Assembly (NCBI GenBank): GCA_002343845.1
Contig: DDSQ01000009.1
Span: 35,842 to 87,045 of the forward strand
Direction of reading: 5' to 3'
From: Planctomycetes bacterium UBA2386
GTDB taxonomy: Bacteria > Planctomycetota > UBA1135 > UBA2386
Length of the DNA stretch: 51,204 nt
Positions 24,125-30,909 of this stretch are shown here, piece after piece. The translations under genes and the position numbers were made by a program. A model generated the notes under the pieces. The model saw only the letters and a program-made list of their open reading frames with translations, was not told the DNA's origin and made no database searches. Positions within the stretch are counted from its first letter, which is position 1; each line of letters starts with the position of its first letter.

Positions 24125-24907
24125 TCACCCGGTCGCCGGCTCGCCGGTCGCCAGGATCACGGCGAGGATCGCTTCGCGCGTGTCCATCCACGCGACGCGC
24201 GGGTCGATGCCGCGCAGGTACTCGAGCGTCAGGATCGGGATGCCCAGCTTGCGGCCGACCCAGGAGCCGAGCGAACCCGGCGTCGGCGCGAACTTGTCCG
24301 ACGCATGCACGCGATACCCCGAGCGCGCGGCGAACAACTTCGCGAAGCCCTCCGCCGGGCCGTCGAAGTTGATGAAGTGGTCGCCCCGCCAACTGTGCGC
24401 GACGATGACGAGGTGCGGCCGTTCGTCCAGGATCAGGTCGTGCAGCACCCTGGCCTCGGGTTGGTCGAGCGGCCGCTCGCCGCGGCCGTCGCCGGCCAGG
24501 TAGTTGTTCGCGGGGTAGTTGCGGTTGAGGTCGACGCCGTTCTTGTTGGTGCGGCTGTTCGCCGCCGAGCCATCGGGGTTGACGTCCTCGAGGATCGTCA
24601 ACGTGACGGCTTCGCCCGCACCCGGCGTCGCCGCGAAGACGGCCGGCAGCTCGGCGGTCGCGATGTGGCCCTCGCGTTCGTTGCCGTGGATGCCGCCGAC
24701 CCAGAGCACGCGGCGCGGACCGTGTCCCAGCTGGAGAAGGCGCAGTGGTCGCCCCTCGACGCTGCGGCCGACCTCGTGCCAGACCGCGCGCTGCCGCGCA
24801 CCCGCTCCGGTGCCAAGGGCATCACCGCGACGACGCCATTCGGGGTCCCGTGGGCTGGCGCCGATGCAGCCGGCCAGCAAGAGCAATCCGACCTGAACGA
24901 ACCGCAT
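24125..24907 (-). CDS. M14-type carboxypeptidase lipoprotein, MpaA-like murein peptide amidase
   Basis: The ATG at 24907 gives 260 residues with a lipoprotein signal (MRFVQVGLLLLAGC, lipobox LAGC). Zinc ligands of M14 peptidases are present: GGIHGNEREG (His and Glu), then VDLNRNYPANNY, and the third ligand His in VAHSWRGDHFINFDGPAE. The catalytic Glu is in ILTLEYLRG. MpaA-type enzymes cut the gamma-D-Glu-mDAP bond of murein tripeptides; this version is exported as a lipoprotein rather than cytoplasmic. The next genes encode a peptide permease pair, so cleavage outside followed by uptake is an attractive inference. It is divergent from the small membrane protein, with starts 55 bases apart. 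Confidence 0.88.
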   Translation of the reverse strand: MRFVQVGLLLLAGCIGASPRDPEWRRRGDALGTGAGARQRAVWHEVGRSVEGRPLRLLQLGHGPRRVLWVGGIHGNEREGHIATAELPAVFAATPGAGEAVTLTILEDVNPDGSAANSRTNKNGVDLNRNYPANNYLAGDGRGERPLDQPEARVLHDLILDERPHLVIVAHSWRGDHFINFDGPAEGFAKLFAARSGYRVHASDKFAPTPGSLGSWVGRKLGIPILTLEYLRGIDPRVAWMDTREAILAVILATGEPATG

Positions 24908-24962
24908 TGGCGGCGACCATAACGGACTCGACCACACGCGCCATGCTGCCGATGACGGCGGC

Positions 24963-25352
24963 GTGAGCACGAGCACACCACTGCCGCTCCCGACGATCGC
25001 CGGTGGCCTGCACGTCGGCGGCGTGCTGCTACGTGGCGCCGTCTACGCGCTGCTGGCGACGTTCGCGAGCCGCTACGACTGCGGCCAGGCATTGCTCGGC
25101 GGGGTGGTCGCCGGCGACCTGGCCGCGTCGGTGCTTGCGGCGGTCTGGAACTGGTCGTCCGACCGGCGCGCGGCTCTGGTCGAACTGGCCATTCTCGCCG
25201 TGGCGTTCCTGTGGGTCCGAGCGTGGCTCGTGTGGCCGGAAGATCCAGCCGACCGCGCCCTGTTCGGTCTGGCGGCATTCGGGGTGTTCGTCGCTCGCGC
25301 CGGTGGCACCGCCCTCACGCGCATCGGCTCGGACCACGACGGCTGGAGCTGA
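24963..25352 (+). CDS. Small integral membrane protein, unknown function
   Basis: A GTG start gives 129 residues, almost all hydrophobic, with about four membrane segments (GGVLLRGAVYALLATFA; ALLGGVVAGDLAASVLAAVW; AALVELAILAVAFLWVRAWLVW; ALFGLAAFGVFVARAGG). No conserved motif is recognised. It is divergent from the murein amidase gene and separate from the repeat protein that follows by 116 bases. Codon use is like its neighbours. It is possible but not certain that this is expressed; the strong membrane pattern and the lack of a better reading frame support it. Confidence 0.65.
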   Translation: MSTSTPLPLPTIAGGLHVGGVLLRGAVYALLATFASRYDCGQALLGGVVAGDLAASVLAAVWNWSSDRRAALVELAILAVAFLWVRAWLVWPEDPADRALFGLAAFGVFVARAGGTALTRIGSDHDGWS

Positions 25353-25468
25353 GGGGCGCCCGGGCGGCGCGCGATTTCGGGGATTCCGTTGGCCGACGGC
25401 GAGCCGGCATCGCCTGTGGGACATCCGCGCCAACCCGGCTCGGGCAACAACTCGCAGTACACTCCCCG

Positions 25469-27523
25469 ATGAACCCGATCCCGACCCTCCCCGCAGGCGC
25501 GCTCGCCCTGCTCACGATCGCCGCTGCGGCTGCCGCACAGGGCATCACTGGCCAATACCACGAAGTCGTAATGGCAGTTGGTTCGCCGGTTGCCGCGATC
25601 CCCGGCGCCACGATCAACTCGGCCAGCAACTTCGACGCGCCGGTGATCGACCAGAACGGCACCATGCTGTTCCGGGCGCGCATGATCGGCGGCGGCGTCG
25701 CGTCCACCGACGACCGCGCCTACTTCATGGGCCGGGGTGCGGGCGATCTGCAGATGGTCGTGCGTGCCGGCGACCAGGCGCCGGGCCTGCCGGCCGGCAC
25801 GTTGCTCCGGTCGACCAGCAGCGCCGGCCTCAACAGCAACCCGCGCATCAGCCCATTCGGCGAGCTGCTGTTCTTCCAGAGCGCTCTGGCCGACCCGAGC
25901 AACCCGATCCCGACGACGGCCGACAGCGCGCTGTTCTGGGGTCCGGTCGGCGGCTTCGTGCCGCTGGCGCGTGAAGGCGACCAGGTGCCGTTCCTGGCCC
26001 CGGGCATCACGTGGGGTGCGCTGTCCCAGTCGAATCAGTACAGCCACATCAACACGTCCGGCCTGGTGTTGTTCAGCGCGCCGCTCGTCGGCGCGACGAC
26101 CACCACGGACAGCGTGATGGTGACGGGCGTGCCCGGCAACCTCGTCGCGGTCGTCCAAGAGGGCCAGACGATGCCGGGCGGCGAAGTCGTGATCCCGGTC
26201 TCCGGCACGACGCTCAGCTTCACCACCCTGATCAACGGCGTCGGTCAGGTGCTGTTCGACACGCGCTACCAGGTCGCTGGTTCGGTGACGGCACTCAACG
26301 ATCGGGCGATCGTCCTCTACACCGGTGGCTCGTACACGACGATCATCCGCGAAGGCGACCAGGCACCGGGCCTCCCGGCCGGCGTGGTGTTCAAGGACTC
26401 GGCGGCGTTCAACGGCTGGGCGCCGGGCGTCGGCTCTACCTGCTTCAACGTGAACGGCCAGGCGCTGATCCAGGCCCGCGTCGAGGAAGGGGGCACGACC
26501 ATTGGCACCGACGAGCAGACGCTGTGGGTCGGCTCAGCCAGCGGCCTGACGCTCGTCTTCCGGCGCAACGACCCGTGCCCTGGCCTGCCGGCGGGCGTGA
26601 ACTTCGGCGTGCCGAACAGTGCTGGCGCCGCCATCAACGACAACGGCACGCTCTGCTTCATCGCCTCGCTGCAGGGCGCCGCGGTCACCACTGCCGACGA
26701 CTCGAGCTACTGGTACGGCACTCCGGGCAACCTGATGTTGCTCGCCCGCGAAGGCGACGTGGTGCCCGGGCTCGCTCCGAGCGGCAACGGCCCGTGGCGC
26801 TACGGCCCGGTCAGCGCCGGCACCGGCTCGCCGCACCTCAACAACCGGGGCCAGGTGGTGTTCCAGAACACGCTCAGCGACGGCGTGGTCCAGCGTTCGG
26901 TGCTGATGAGCTACGACAGCAACCTCGGCATCCAGTTGCAGCTCGACAGCACCGACACCTTCACGACGCCGAACGGCACGGCCGCGTGGACGGGCTTCAG
27001 CCACTCCGGATCGACCAGCAGCGATGGCAGCTCGGCCTGGTTCAACAGCCAGGGCGACTTCATCTGGAAGCCGCTGTTCAACGCGCCGCTCACCGCCGCG
27101 GTCGTGCACGGCCGCGTCGGCTCGCTGCAGACGTCTTCGTCGTATGCGATCAAGCAGTCCCTCGGTGGGCAGCAGAACTTCGCCTTCGACTTCGGCACGG
27201 CGCGCGCTGGCCAGATCTACGCGATGATCGGCAGCGCGTCGGGCACGCGGCCCGGCACGATCTCGCCGATCGGCCCGCAGATGATCCCGCTCAACTGGGA
27301 CGCCTGGACGGACATCTCCCTGACGTTCCACAACACGCTCGTCTACCAGAACACGATCGGGTTCCTGGACGCCAACGGCCGCGGCACGGCGACGTTCTTC
27401 GTGCCGGGCGGCTTCACGTGGGATCCGACGCTGCATCACGCGGTGGTGTCGCTCACGCTCGACGGCTTCGGCACGCCGACGAGCACGATGGTCACCGACC
27501 CGATCGCAGTGCGCCTCTACTGA
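25469..27523 (+). CDS. Secreted protein with NxxGxxxF tandem repeats
   Basis: This 684-residue protein has a signal peptide ending AAAAAAQ (cut before Gln-Gly, about residue 24). It then carries about seven alternating units: a strand pair of the kind DQNGTMLFRARM, SPFGELLFFQSAL, NTSGLVLFSAPLV, NGVGQVLFDTRY, NVNGQALIQARV, NDNGTLCFIASL, NNRGQVVFQNTL, each followed by an acidic-proline turn such as EGDQAPGLPAG. This is the choice-of-anchor NxxGxxxFxxxL repeat family known from planctomycetes, thought to form a beta-propeller-like or solenoid exported protein. The last 200 residues form a beta-rich C-terminal domain, perhaps the anchor. Function is unknown. Confidence 0.85.
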   Translation: MNPIPTLPAGALALLTIAAAAAAQGITGQYHEVVMAVGSPVAAIPGATINSASNFDAPVIDQNGTMLFRARMIGGGVASTDDRAYFMGRGAGDLQMVVRAGDQAPGLPAGTLLRSTSSAGLNSNPRISPFGELLFFQSALADPSNPIPTTADSALFWGPVGGFVPLAREGDQVPFLAPGITWGALSQSNQYSHINTSGLVLFSAPLVGATTTTDSVMVTGVPGNLVAVVQEGQTMPGGEVVIPVSGTTLSFTTLINGVGQVLFDTRYQVAGSVTALNDRAIVLYTGGSYTTIIREGDQAPGLPAGVVFKDSAAFNGWAPGVGSTCFNVNGQALIQARVEEGGTTIGTDEQTLWVGSASGLTLVFRRNDPCPGLPAGVNFGVPNSAGAAINDNGTLCFIASLQGAAVTTADDSSYWYGTPGNLMLLAREGDVVPGLAPSGNGPWRYGPVSAGTGSPHLNNRGQVVFQNTLSDGVVQRSVLMSYDSNLGIQLQLDSTDTFTTPNGTAAWTGFSHSGSTSSDGSSAWFNSQGDFIWKPLFNAPLTAAVVHGRVGSLQTSSSYAIKQSLGGQQNFAFDFGTARAGQIYAMIGSASGTRPGTISPIGPQMIPLNWDAWTDISLTFHNTLVYQNTIGFLDANGRGTATFFVPGGFTWDPTLHHAVVSLTLDGFGTPTSTMVTDPIAVRLY

Positions 27524-27553
27524 GACTGGCTGGATCGCAGCTCGCGAACACGT

Positions 27554-27581
27554 CGGGCCGTCGGCGCAAGCCGGCGGCCCG
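27554..27581 (+). terminator. GNRA-loop hairpin between convergent genes
   Basis: CGGGCCGTCGGC, loop GCAA, GCCGGCGGCCCG form a 12-base stem with a single G-U wobble. A GCAA (GNRA) loop is very stable. It lies 30 bases after the stop of the plus-strand repeat protein, and a TTTC follows at 27587-27590. The minus-strand AraC gene ends at 27621, so the stem can serve both transcripts. Confidence 0.65.
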
Positions 27582-27604
27582 CGTCGTTTCTGGATCGCGT
27601 CGCC
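27576..27604. repeat. 29-base intergenic repeat, copy 1
   Basis: GGCCCGCGTCGTTTC is followed by TGGATCGCGTCGCC. It matches copy 2 at 29140-29168 in 27 of 29 positions. Both copies lie between convergent genes. It overlaps the right arm of the hairpin at 27554-27581. It may be a family of intergenic elements or a conserved terminator tail in this genome. Confidence 0.6.
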
Positions 27605-27620
27605 GAGGCCCTGCTGGCGA

Positions 27621-28586
27621 CTACGCCCGACTGCGCCGGACCGGCAGCTGGCAGGCGATCGTGAAGTGCTCGACGCCGTGTGCGAACGGTCGGCCCAGCC
27701 ACGCCTCGAACGCCGGCTGGTCGTCCGGCTCGTAGCCGCTGCGCGGCAGCCAGGTCCCGTACAGCCAGTCCAGCGCGCGCACCTCCATCGCGATGTCGCC
27801 AGCGATCCGCACTTCTGCGACCCGCATCGCCGGGAACTCGAAGCGCCCGATCCGCCCTTCGGGACGGACGTCGTCGACCTCGACCGCGGCGTCGTAGCGA
27901 CAGTCCCCGAGAGCCACGATCTCCGGCTCCTCCCACATGTAGCCGAGCCACTGCCGGTCGGCGTAGCCGCGCGGCTCGGCCCAGAGCCGCAAATGCTCGT
28001 ACGCCTCCAGCACGCGCTCGAAGGAGCGGAACGGATCGAGCACACGGACATACGCGACGGTGCGTGGCGGCAGGTCGCGCAACGTGACCGAGAACCCGTC
28101 CGGATTCGCGCCGGCCGGCAAGGCGGTGAAGCGCGGCACGCCGTCCGGCCCGACGTGCGCACGCTCGAACTCCGCGCGACGCGCTTTGCGGAAGGCGTCG
28201 AGGTCGAAGGCCCTGGGCGACATACCGAAACGTTGCTTGAAGCTGCGCGAGAAGTCCGAGGACGACGCGAATCCACACGCGAGCGCCACCTCGGTCAGCG
28301 ACCGGCCGGGTGCGTGCGACATCAACGACAGCGCCCGTTCGAGCTGCAGGCGCTTCACGAACTGGCCAAGCGTCTCGCCCACCACCGCCTGGAAGACGCG
28401 GTGGAAGTGGAACGGCGAGAAGTGCGCCGCTTTGGCCACCGACGCGAGGCTCACGTCTCCGTCGAGGTTGCCCACCACGTGGTCGATCGCGCGATTGACG
28501 CGAGCCACGTAGTCCTCGGGCGGCTCATCGGGGGCTTCCGGTCGAGTTCGCAAGATCTGGCAAGTCGCGGCGGAACGGCGTGGCAT
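27621..28586 (-). CDS. AraC-family transcriptional regulator with GyrI-like sensor domain
   Basis: The ATG at 28586 gives 321 residues and avoids overlapping the divergent VOC gene. Two helix-turn-helix motifs occupy residues about 25-120 (SLASVAKAAHFSPFHFHRVFQAVVGETLGQFVKRLQLERA and SLTEVALACGFASSSDFSRSFKQRFGMSPRAF), the standard AraC DNA-binding unit at the N-terminus. The C-terminal half (VTLRDLPPRTVAYVRVLDPF to LPVRRSRA) matches the GyrI-like effector-binding fold. Such proteins sense small amphipathic molecules. The divergent arrangement and tandem repeat in the 53-base gap suggest it controls itself and the VOC gene. Confidence 0.92.
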   Translation of the reverse strand: MPRRSAATCQILRTRPEAPDEPPEDYVARVNRAIDHVVGNLDGDVSLASVAKAAHFSPFHFHRVFQAVVGETLGQFVKRLQLERALSLMSHAPGRSLTEVALACGFASSSDFSRSFKQRFGMSPRAFDLDAFRKARRAEFERAHVGPDGVPRFTALPAGANPDGFSVTLRDLPPRTVAYVRVLDPFRSFERVLEAYEHLRLWAEPRGYADRQWLGYMWEEPEIVALGDCRYDAAVEVDDVRPEGRIGRFEFPAMRVAEVRIAGDIAMEVRALDWLYGTWLPRSGYEPDDQPAFEAWLGRPFAHGVEHFTIACQLPVRRSRA

Positions 28587-28604
28587 GGTAGCGGCTCGCT
28601 CGAA

Positions 28605-28629
28605 ACCCGCAGGACCCGCAGTGCGCGGG
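28605..28629. promoter_or_regulatory. Tandem direct repeat and dyad in the AraC/VOC divergent gap
   Basis: ACCCGCAG occurs twice (28605-28612 and 28614-28621) with a 9-base period. The second copy also opens a dyad CCCGC-N5-GCGGG (28615-28629). The gap is only 53 bases, so one bound regulator could affect both start sites. AraC-family operators are usually direct repeats, which fits. The binding protein is not proven. Confidence 0.4.
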
Positions 28630-28639
28630 GACACGAACC

Positions 28640-29122
28640 ATGAACCCACTCACCATCGTCTTCGCCGCCGGGCTGCTGACCGGCGTGGCCACCACCGGCC
28701 TTCACCAGGATCCCGCACCGAAGAAAGCCGATCCCGTGCAACTCGGCAACTTCAGCGTCAGCCTGACCGTGAAGGACCTCGCGGTCGCACGCGCCTTCTA
28801 CGAGAAGCTGGGCTTCGCCGAGGTCTCCGGCGACATGAAGCAGAAGTGGATCGTGCTGAAGAACGGTTCGGCCAAGGTCGGCCTGTTCCAGGGCATGTTT
28901 CCGAAGAACATGCTGACCTTCAATCCTGGCTGGGGCGGCGAGAAGGAGGAGCTGAAGGACTTCCAGGACGTGCGCGCGATCCAGCGCGTGCTGAAGCAGC
29001 GCGGCATTCCGTTCGCACTCGAGGCCGACGAGAAGACCGACGGCCCTGCCTTCTTCCAGATCACGGATCCCGACGGCAACCCGATCCTGGTCGACCAGCA
29101 CGTCGGCAAGCCGAAGCGCTAG
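28640..29122 (+). CDS. Exported VOC (glyoxalase/bleomycin-resistance fold) protein
   Basis: This 160-residue protein has an N-terminal hydrophobic signal (MNPLTIVFAAGLLTGVATTG) followed by a short linker and a single VOC domain: NFSVSLTVKDLAVARAFYEKLGFAEV (about residues 37-62), WIVLKNGSAKVGLFQGMF and ALEADEKTDGPAFFQITDPDGNPILVDQH. The late DPDGNPI box is typical of the family. VOC domains bind a metal and act on small substrates, or bind toxins; a secreted copy is unusual because glyoxalase work is normally cytosolic. It faces the AraC regulator across 53 bases. Substrate unknown. Confidence 0.85.
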   Translation: MNPLTIVFAAGLLTGVATTGLHQDPAPKKADPVQLGNFSVSLTVKDLAVARAFYEKLGFAEVSGDMKQKWIVLKNGSAKVGLFQGMFPKNMLTFNPGWGGEKEELKDFQDVRAIQRVLKQRGIPFALEADEKTDGPAFFQITDPDGNPILVDQHVGKPKR

Positions 29123-29139
29123 ACAGCCCGCCAACGCCA

Positions 29140-29168
29140 GGCCCGCGTCGTTTCCGGATCGCGCCGCC
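29140..29168. repeat. 29-base intergenic repeat, copy 2
   Basis: GGCCCGCGTCGTTTC is followed by CGGATCGCGCCGCC, differing from copy 1 (27576-27604) at two positions. It lies 17 bases after the VOC stop and just before the convergent epimerase stop. No strong stem is seen here, unlike at copy 1. Confidence 0.6.
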
Positions 29169-29171
29169 GCG

Positions 29172-30176
29172 TCAGATCCCGAACCGGCACGGATCGTCGG
29201 GATCGATCACGAACGTCGGGAAGCCGGTGATCCACGCCGAGCCCTCGACCTCGGGCACGATCGCGGCGAACGGGCCGACCTTCGTTTCGCGTACGATGCG
29301 CGCGCGGAACTCGGTGCCGAGCACGCTCTGCGAACGAAACCACCGGCCGAGGCCGAGTTCGCCCTTGGCGTGCAGCACGGCGAGCTTGGCCGAGGTACCG
29401 GTGCCGCACGGCGAGCGGTCGTAGGCGGTGCCTGGGCACAACGTCAGCGCCTTGCTGCCGCAGGCCTCGCCGGCGATCGGCGCGAACAGCTTGACGTGAT
29501 CGACGATCGCGTCCTCGGCGGCGTCGGGCAGTCGACCGCGCACGCCGTCGCGCACGAGCGCTTCTCGCACCGCGGTCGCCGCCTGCATCAGCACCGGCAG
29601 GTGCGCCTTCTCGACGGACAGGCCGAGCTGGTCGGCCTCGACGAACGCGAACCAGTTGCCGCCCCAGGCGACGTCGGCCGCGACCTTGCCGAAGCCGTGC
29701 ACGTTCACGATCGCGCGTTGGCGGAAGAGGAACGACGGCACGTTGGTGATCGCGACGCTCTTCACCTTGCCCTTCTCGACCGCGACGCGGCAGGTGACCG
29801 CGCCGGCTGGCGTGTCGAGCACGAGTTCGGTGACGGGTTCCTGCGCCGCGACCATGCCCGTCGCGACCGCGACCGTGGCGACGCCGATCGCGCCGTGGCC
29901 GCACATGCCGAGGTAGCCGGCGTCGTTCGCGAACACGACGCCGAGGTGCGCGTTCGGCGTGCACGGCGGCAGCAAGAACGCGAGCACGATCGCGTCGTGG
30001 CCGCGCGGCTCGAGCACGAGAGCCTTCCGCAGGTGGTCGTGCGAACGCTGGAGCGCCGCGCGCTTCTCGGCCATCGTCGTGCCGGGGATCGGCGGCAGGC
30101 CACCGGTGACGATGCGCGTCGGCTCACCGGCGGTGTGCGAGTCGATCGCCTGGAGCACCTGCGAGAACTGCAGCAT
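29172..30176 (-). CDS. Proline racemase family protein, probably 4-hydroxyproline epimerase
   Basis: The ATG at 30176 gives 334 residues; starts 3 and 13 codons upstream are possible. The family opening IDSHTAGEPTRIVTGGLPPIPG is clear. Both catalytic cysteines are present: MCGHGAIGVAT (first Cys about residue 90) and DRSPCGTGTSAKLAVL (second). Two Cys predict a racemase or epimerase, unlike the Thr-substituted trans-3-hydroxyproline dehydratases. Trans-4-hydroxy-L-proline epimerisation to the cis-D form, in collagen-type hydroxyproline breakdown, is the most common activity. No other hydroxyproline catabolic gene is near, so the precise substrate is uncertain. It is convergent with the VOC gene. 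Confidence 0.88.
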   Translation of the reverse strand: MLQFSQVLQAIDSHTAGEPTRIVTGGLPPIPGTTMAEKRAALQRSHDHLRKALVLEPRGHDAIVLAFLLPPCTPNAHLGVVFANDAGYLGMCGHGAIGVATVAVATGMVAAQEPVTELVLDTPAGAVTCRVAVEKGKVKSVAITNVPSFLFRQRAIVNVHGFGKVAADVAWGGNWFAFVEADQLGLSVEKAHLPVLMQAATAVREALVRDGVRGRLPDAAEDAIVDHVKLFAPIAGEACGSKALTLCPGTAYDRSPCGTGTSAKLAVLHAKGELGLGRWFRSQSVLGTEFRARIVRETKVGPFAAIVPEVEGSAWITGFPTFVIDPDDPCRFGI

Positions 30177-30264
30177 GGCGCGCATCATGCCTTGGCATCG
30201 CTTTCGAGGCAGCAACCCGGGCTGGCGCGCTGGATCGCCGCCACTTGTCGCGGCCCGGCACCCG

Positions 30265-30281
30265 ATACATACTGAGTGTAT
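30265..30281 (+). promoter_or_regulatory. Inverted repeat ATACA-N7-TGTAT overlapping the vapB start
   Basis: The arms at 30265-30269 and 30277-30281 flank the vapB start codon region, the last two bases of the dyad being the A and T of the ATG. VapB proteins bind such dyads at their own promoter. The sequence is AT-rich against a GC-rich background. Confidence 0.45.
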
Positions 30282-30504
30282 GAAACGTACGAATCTTGTG
30301 CTTCCTGATGAGCTGCTCCGCGAAGCCGTACAGGTGAGCGGCGAGAAGACCTACTCCGGCGCGGTCGTCGTGGCGCTCGAAGAGTACGTGCGGCGCGCGA
30401 AGGCTCGCCAGATCCTGCGCCTGCGCGGATCCGGTGTCTGGGAAGGCGACCTGTCGGAGATGCGAGGCGACCCGGCCCCCCCGGCGAAGAGGAAGGCCAA
30501 GTGA
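30280..30504 (+). CDS. vapB: VapB-type antitoxin (ribbon-helix-helix)
   Basis: This 74-residue protein starts RTNLVLPDELLREAVQVSGEKTYSGAVVVALEEYVRRAKAR, a MetJ/Arc ribbon-helix-helix DNA-binding domain as in DUF2191-type VapB antitoxins. The C-terminal tail (LRGSGVWEGDLSEMRG...) is the expected toxin-wrapping peptide. Its stop overlaps the toxin start as GTGA, guaranteeing coupled translation. It is expected to neutralise VapC and, with it, repress the promoter at the dyad 30265-30281. Confidence 0.9.
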   Translation: MKRTNLVLPDELLREAVQVSGEKTYSGAVVVALEEYVRRAKARQILRLRGSGVWEGDLSEMRGDPAPPAKRKAK

Positions 30505-30890
30505 TCCTGGTCGACACCTCGGTCTGGATCGAGTTCTTCCAACCCCAGCGCCCCCTCGACCTGGCCCAAGCGATCGACTTCGACGAAGTCGCTACCTGCC
30601 CACCCATCGTCCAAGAAGTGCTGCAGGGCATCCGTCAGGCCGAAGCGTTCCGCGTGGCGCGGCTGGCCATGCTGGCCCTGCCAATCCTGGAGTCGCCAAT
30701 GCCGATCGAGGTCTGGCTGGAGGCGTCCCAGCTCTACCGGACTGCGCGAAACGCTGGCATCACCGTGCGATCAGCGACGGATTGCCTGATCGCCGCGTGC
30801 GCGTTGCGGCACGACGCCGAGGTGTTGCATCGCGATCGGGACTACGACCACCTGGCGCGGGTCTCTTCGCTACGCGTCCGGCATCCATGA
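30501..30890 (+). CDS. vapC: VapC-type PIN domain ribonuclease toxin
   Basis: A GTG start overlapping the antitoxin stop gives 129 residues. The four acidic PIN residues are present: Asp5 in ILVDTSVWIEFF, Glu39 in IVQEVLQG, Asp94 in SATDCLIAACAL and Asp112/Asp114 in HRDRDYD. VapC toxins are Mg-dependent RNases that cut tRNA, rRNA or mRNA; the target cannot be told from sequence. The pair is intact and of accessory character. The neighbours show no mobile element, so how it arrived is not visible. Confidence 0.92.
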   Translation: MILVDTSVWIEFFQPQRPLDLAQAIDFDEVATCPPIVQEVLQGIRQAEAFRVARLAMLALPILESPMPIEVWLEASQLYRTARNAGITVRSATDCLIAACALRHDAEVLHRDRDYDHLARVSSLRVRHP

Positions 30891-30909
30891 CACCCGAGCA
30901 CCCTCGGCA

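Noticed and set aside
29140..29168. A terminator hairpin at the second 29-base repeat
   Set aside because: I could not find a strong stem; the bases that pair at copy 1 are missing upstream of copy 2.
30270..30277. A second dyad ACTGAGT at the vapB start
   Set aside because: It is a 7-base dyad off-centre from the larger ATACA/TGTAT dyad, and likely chance.
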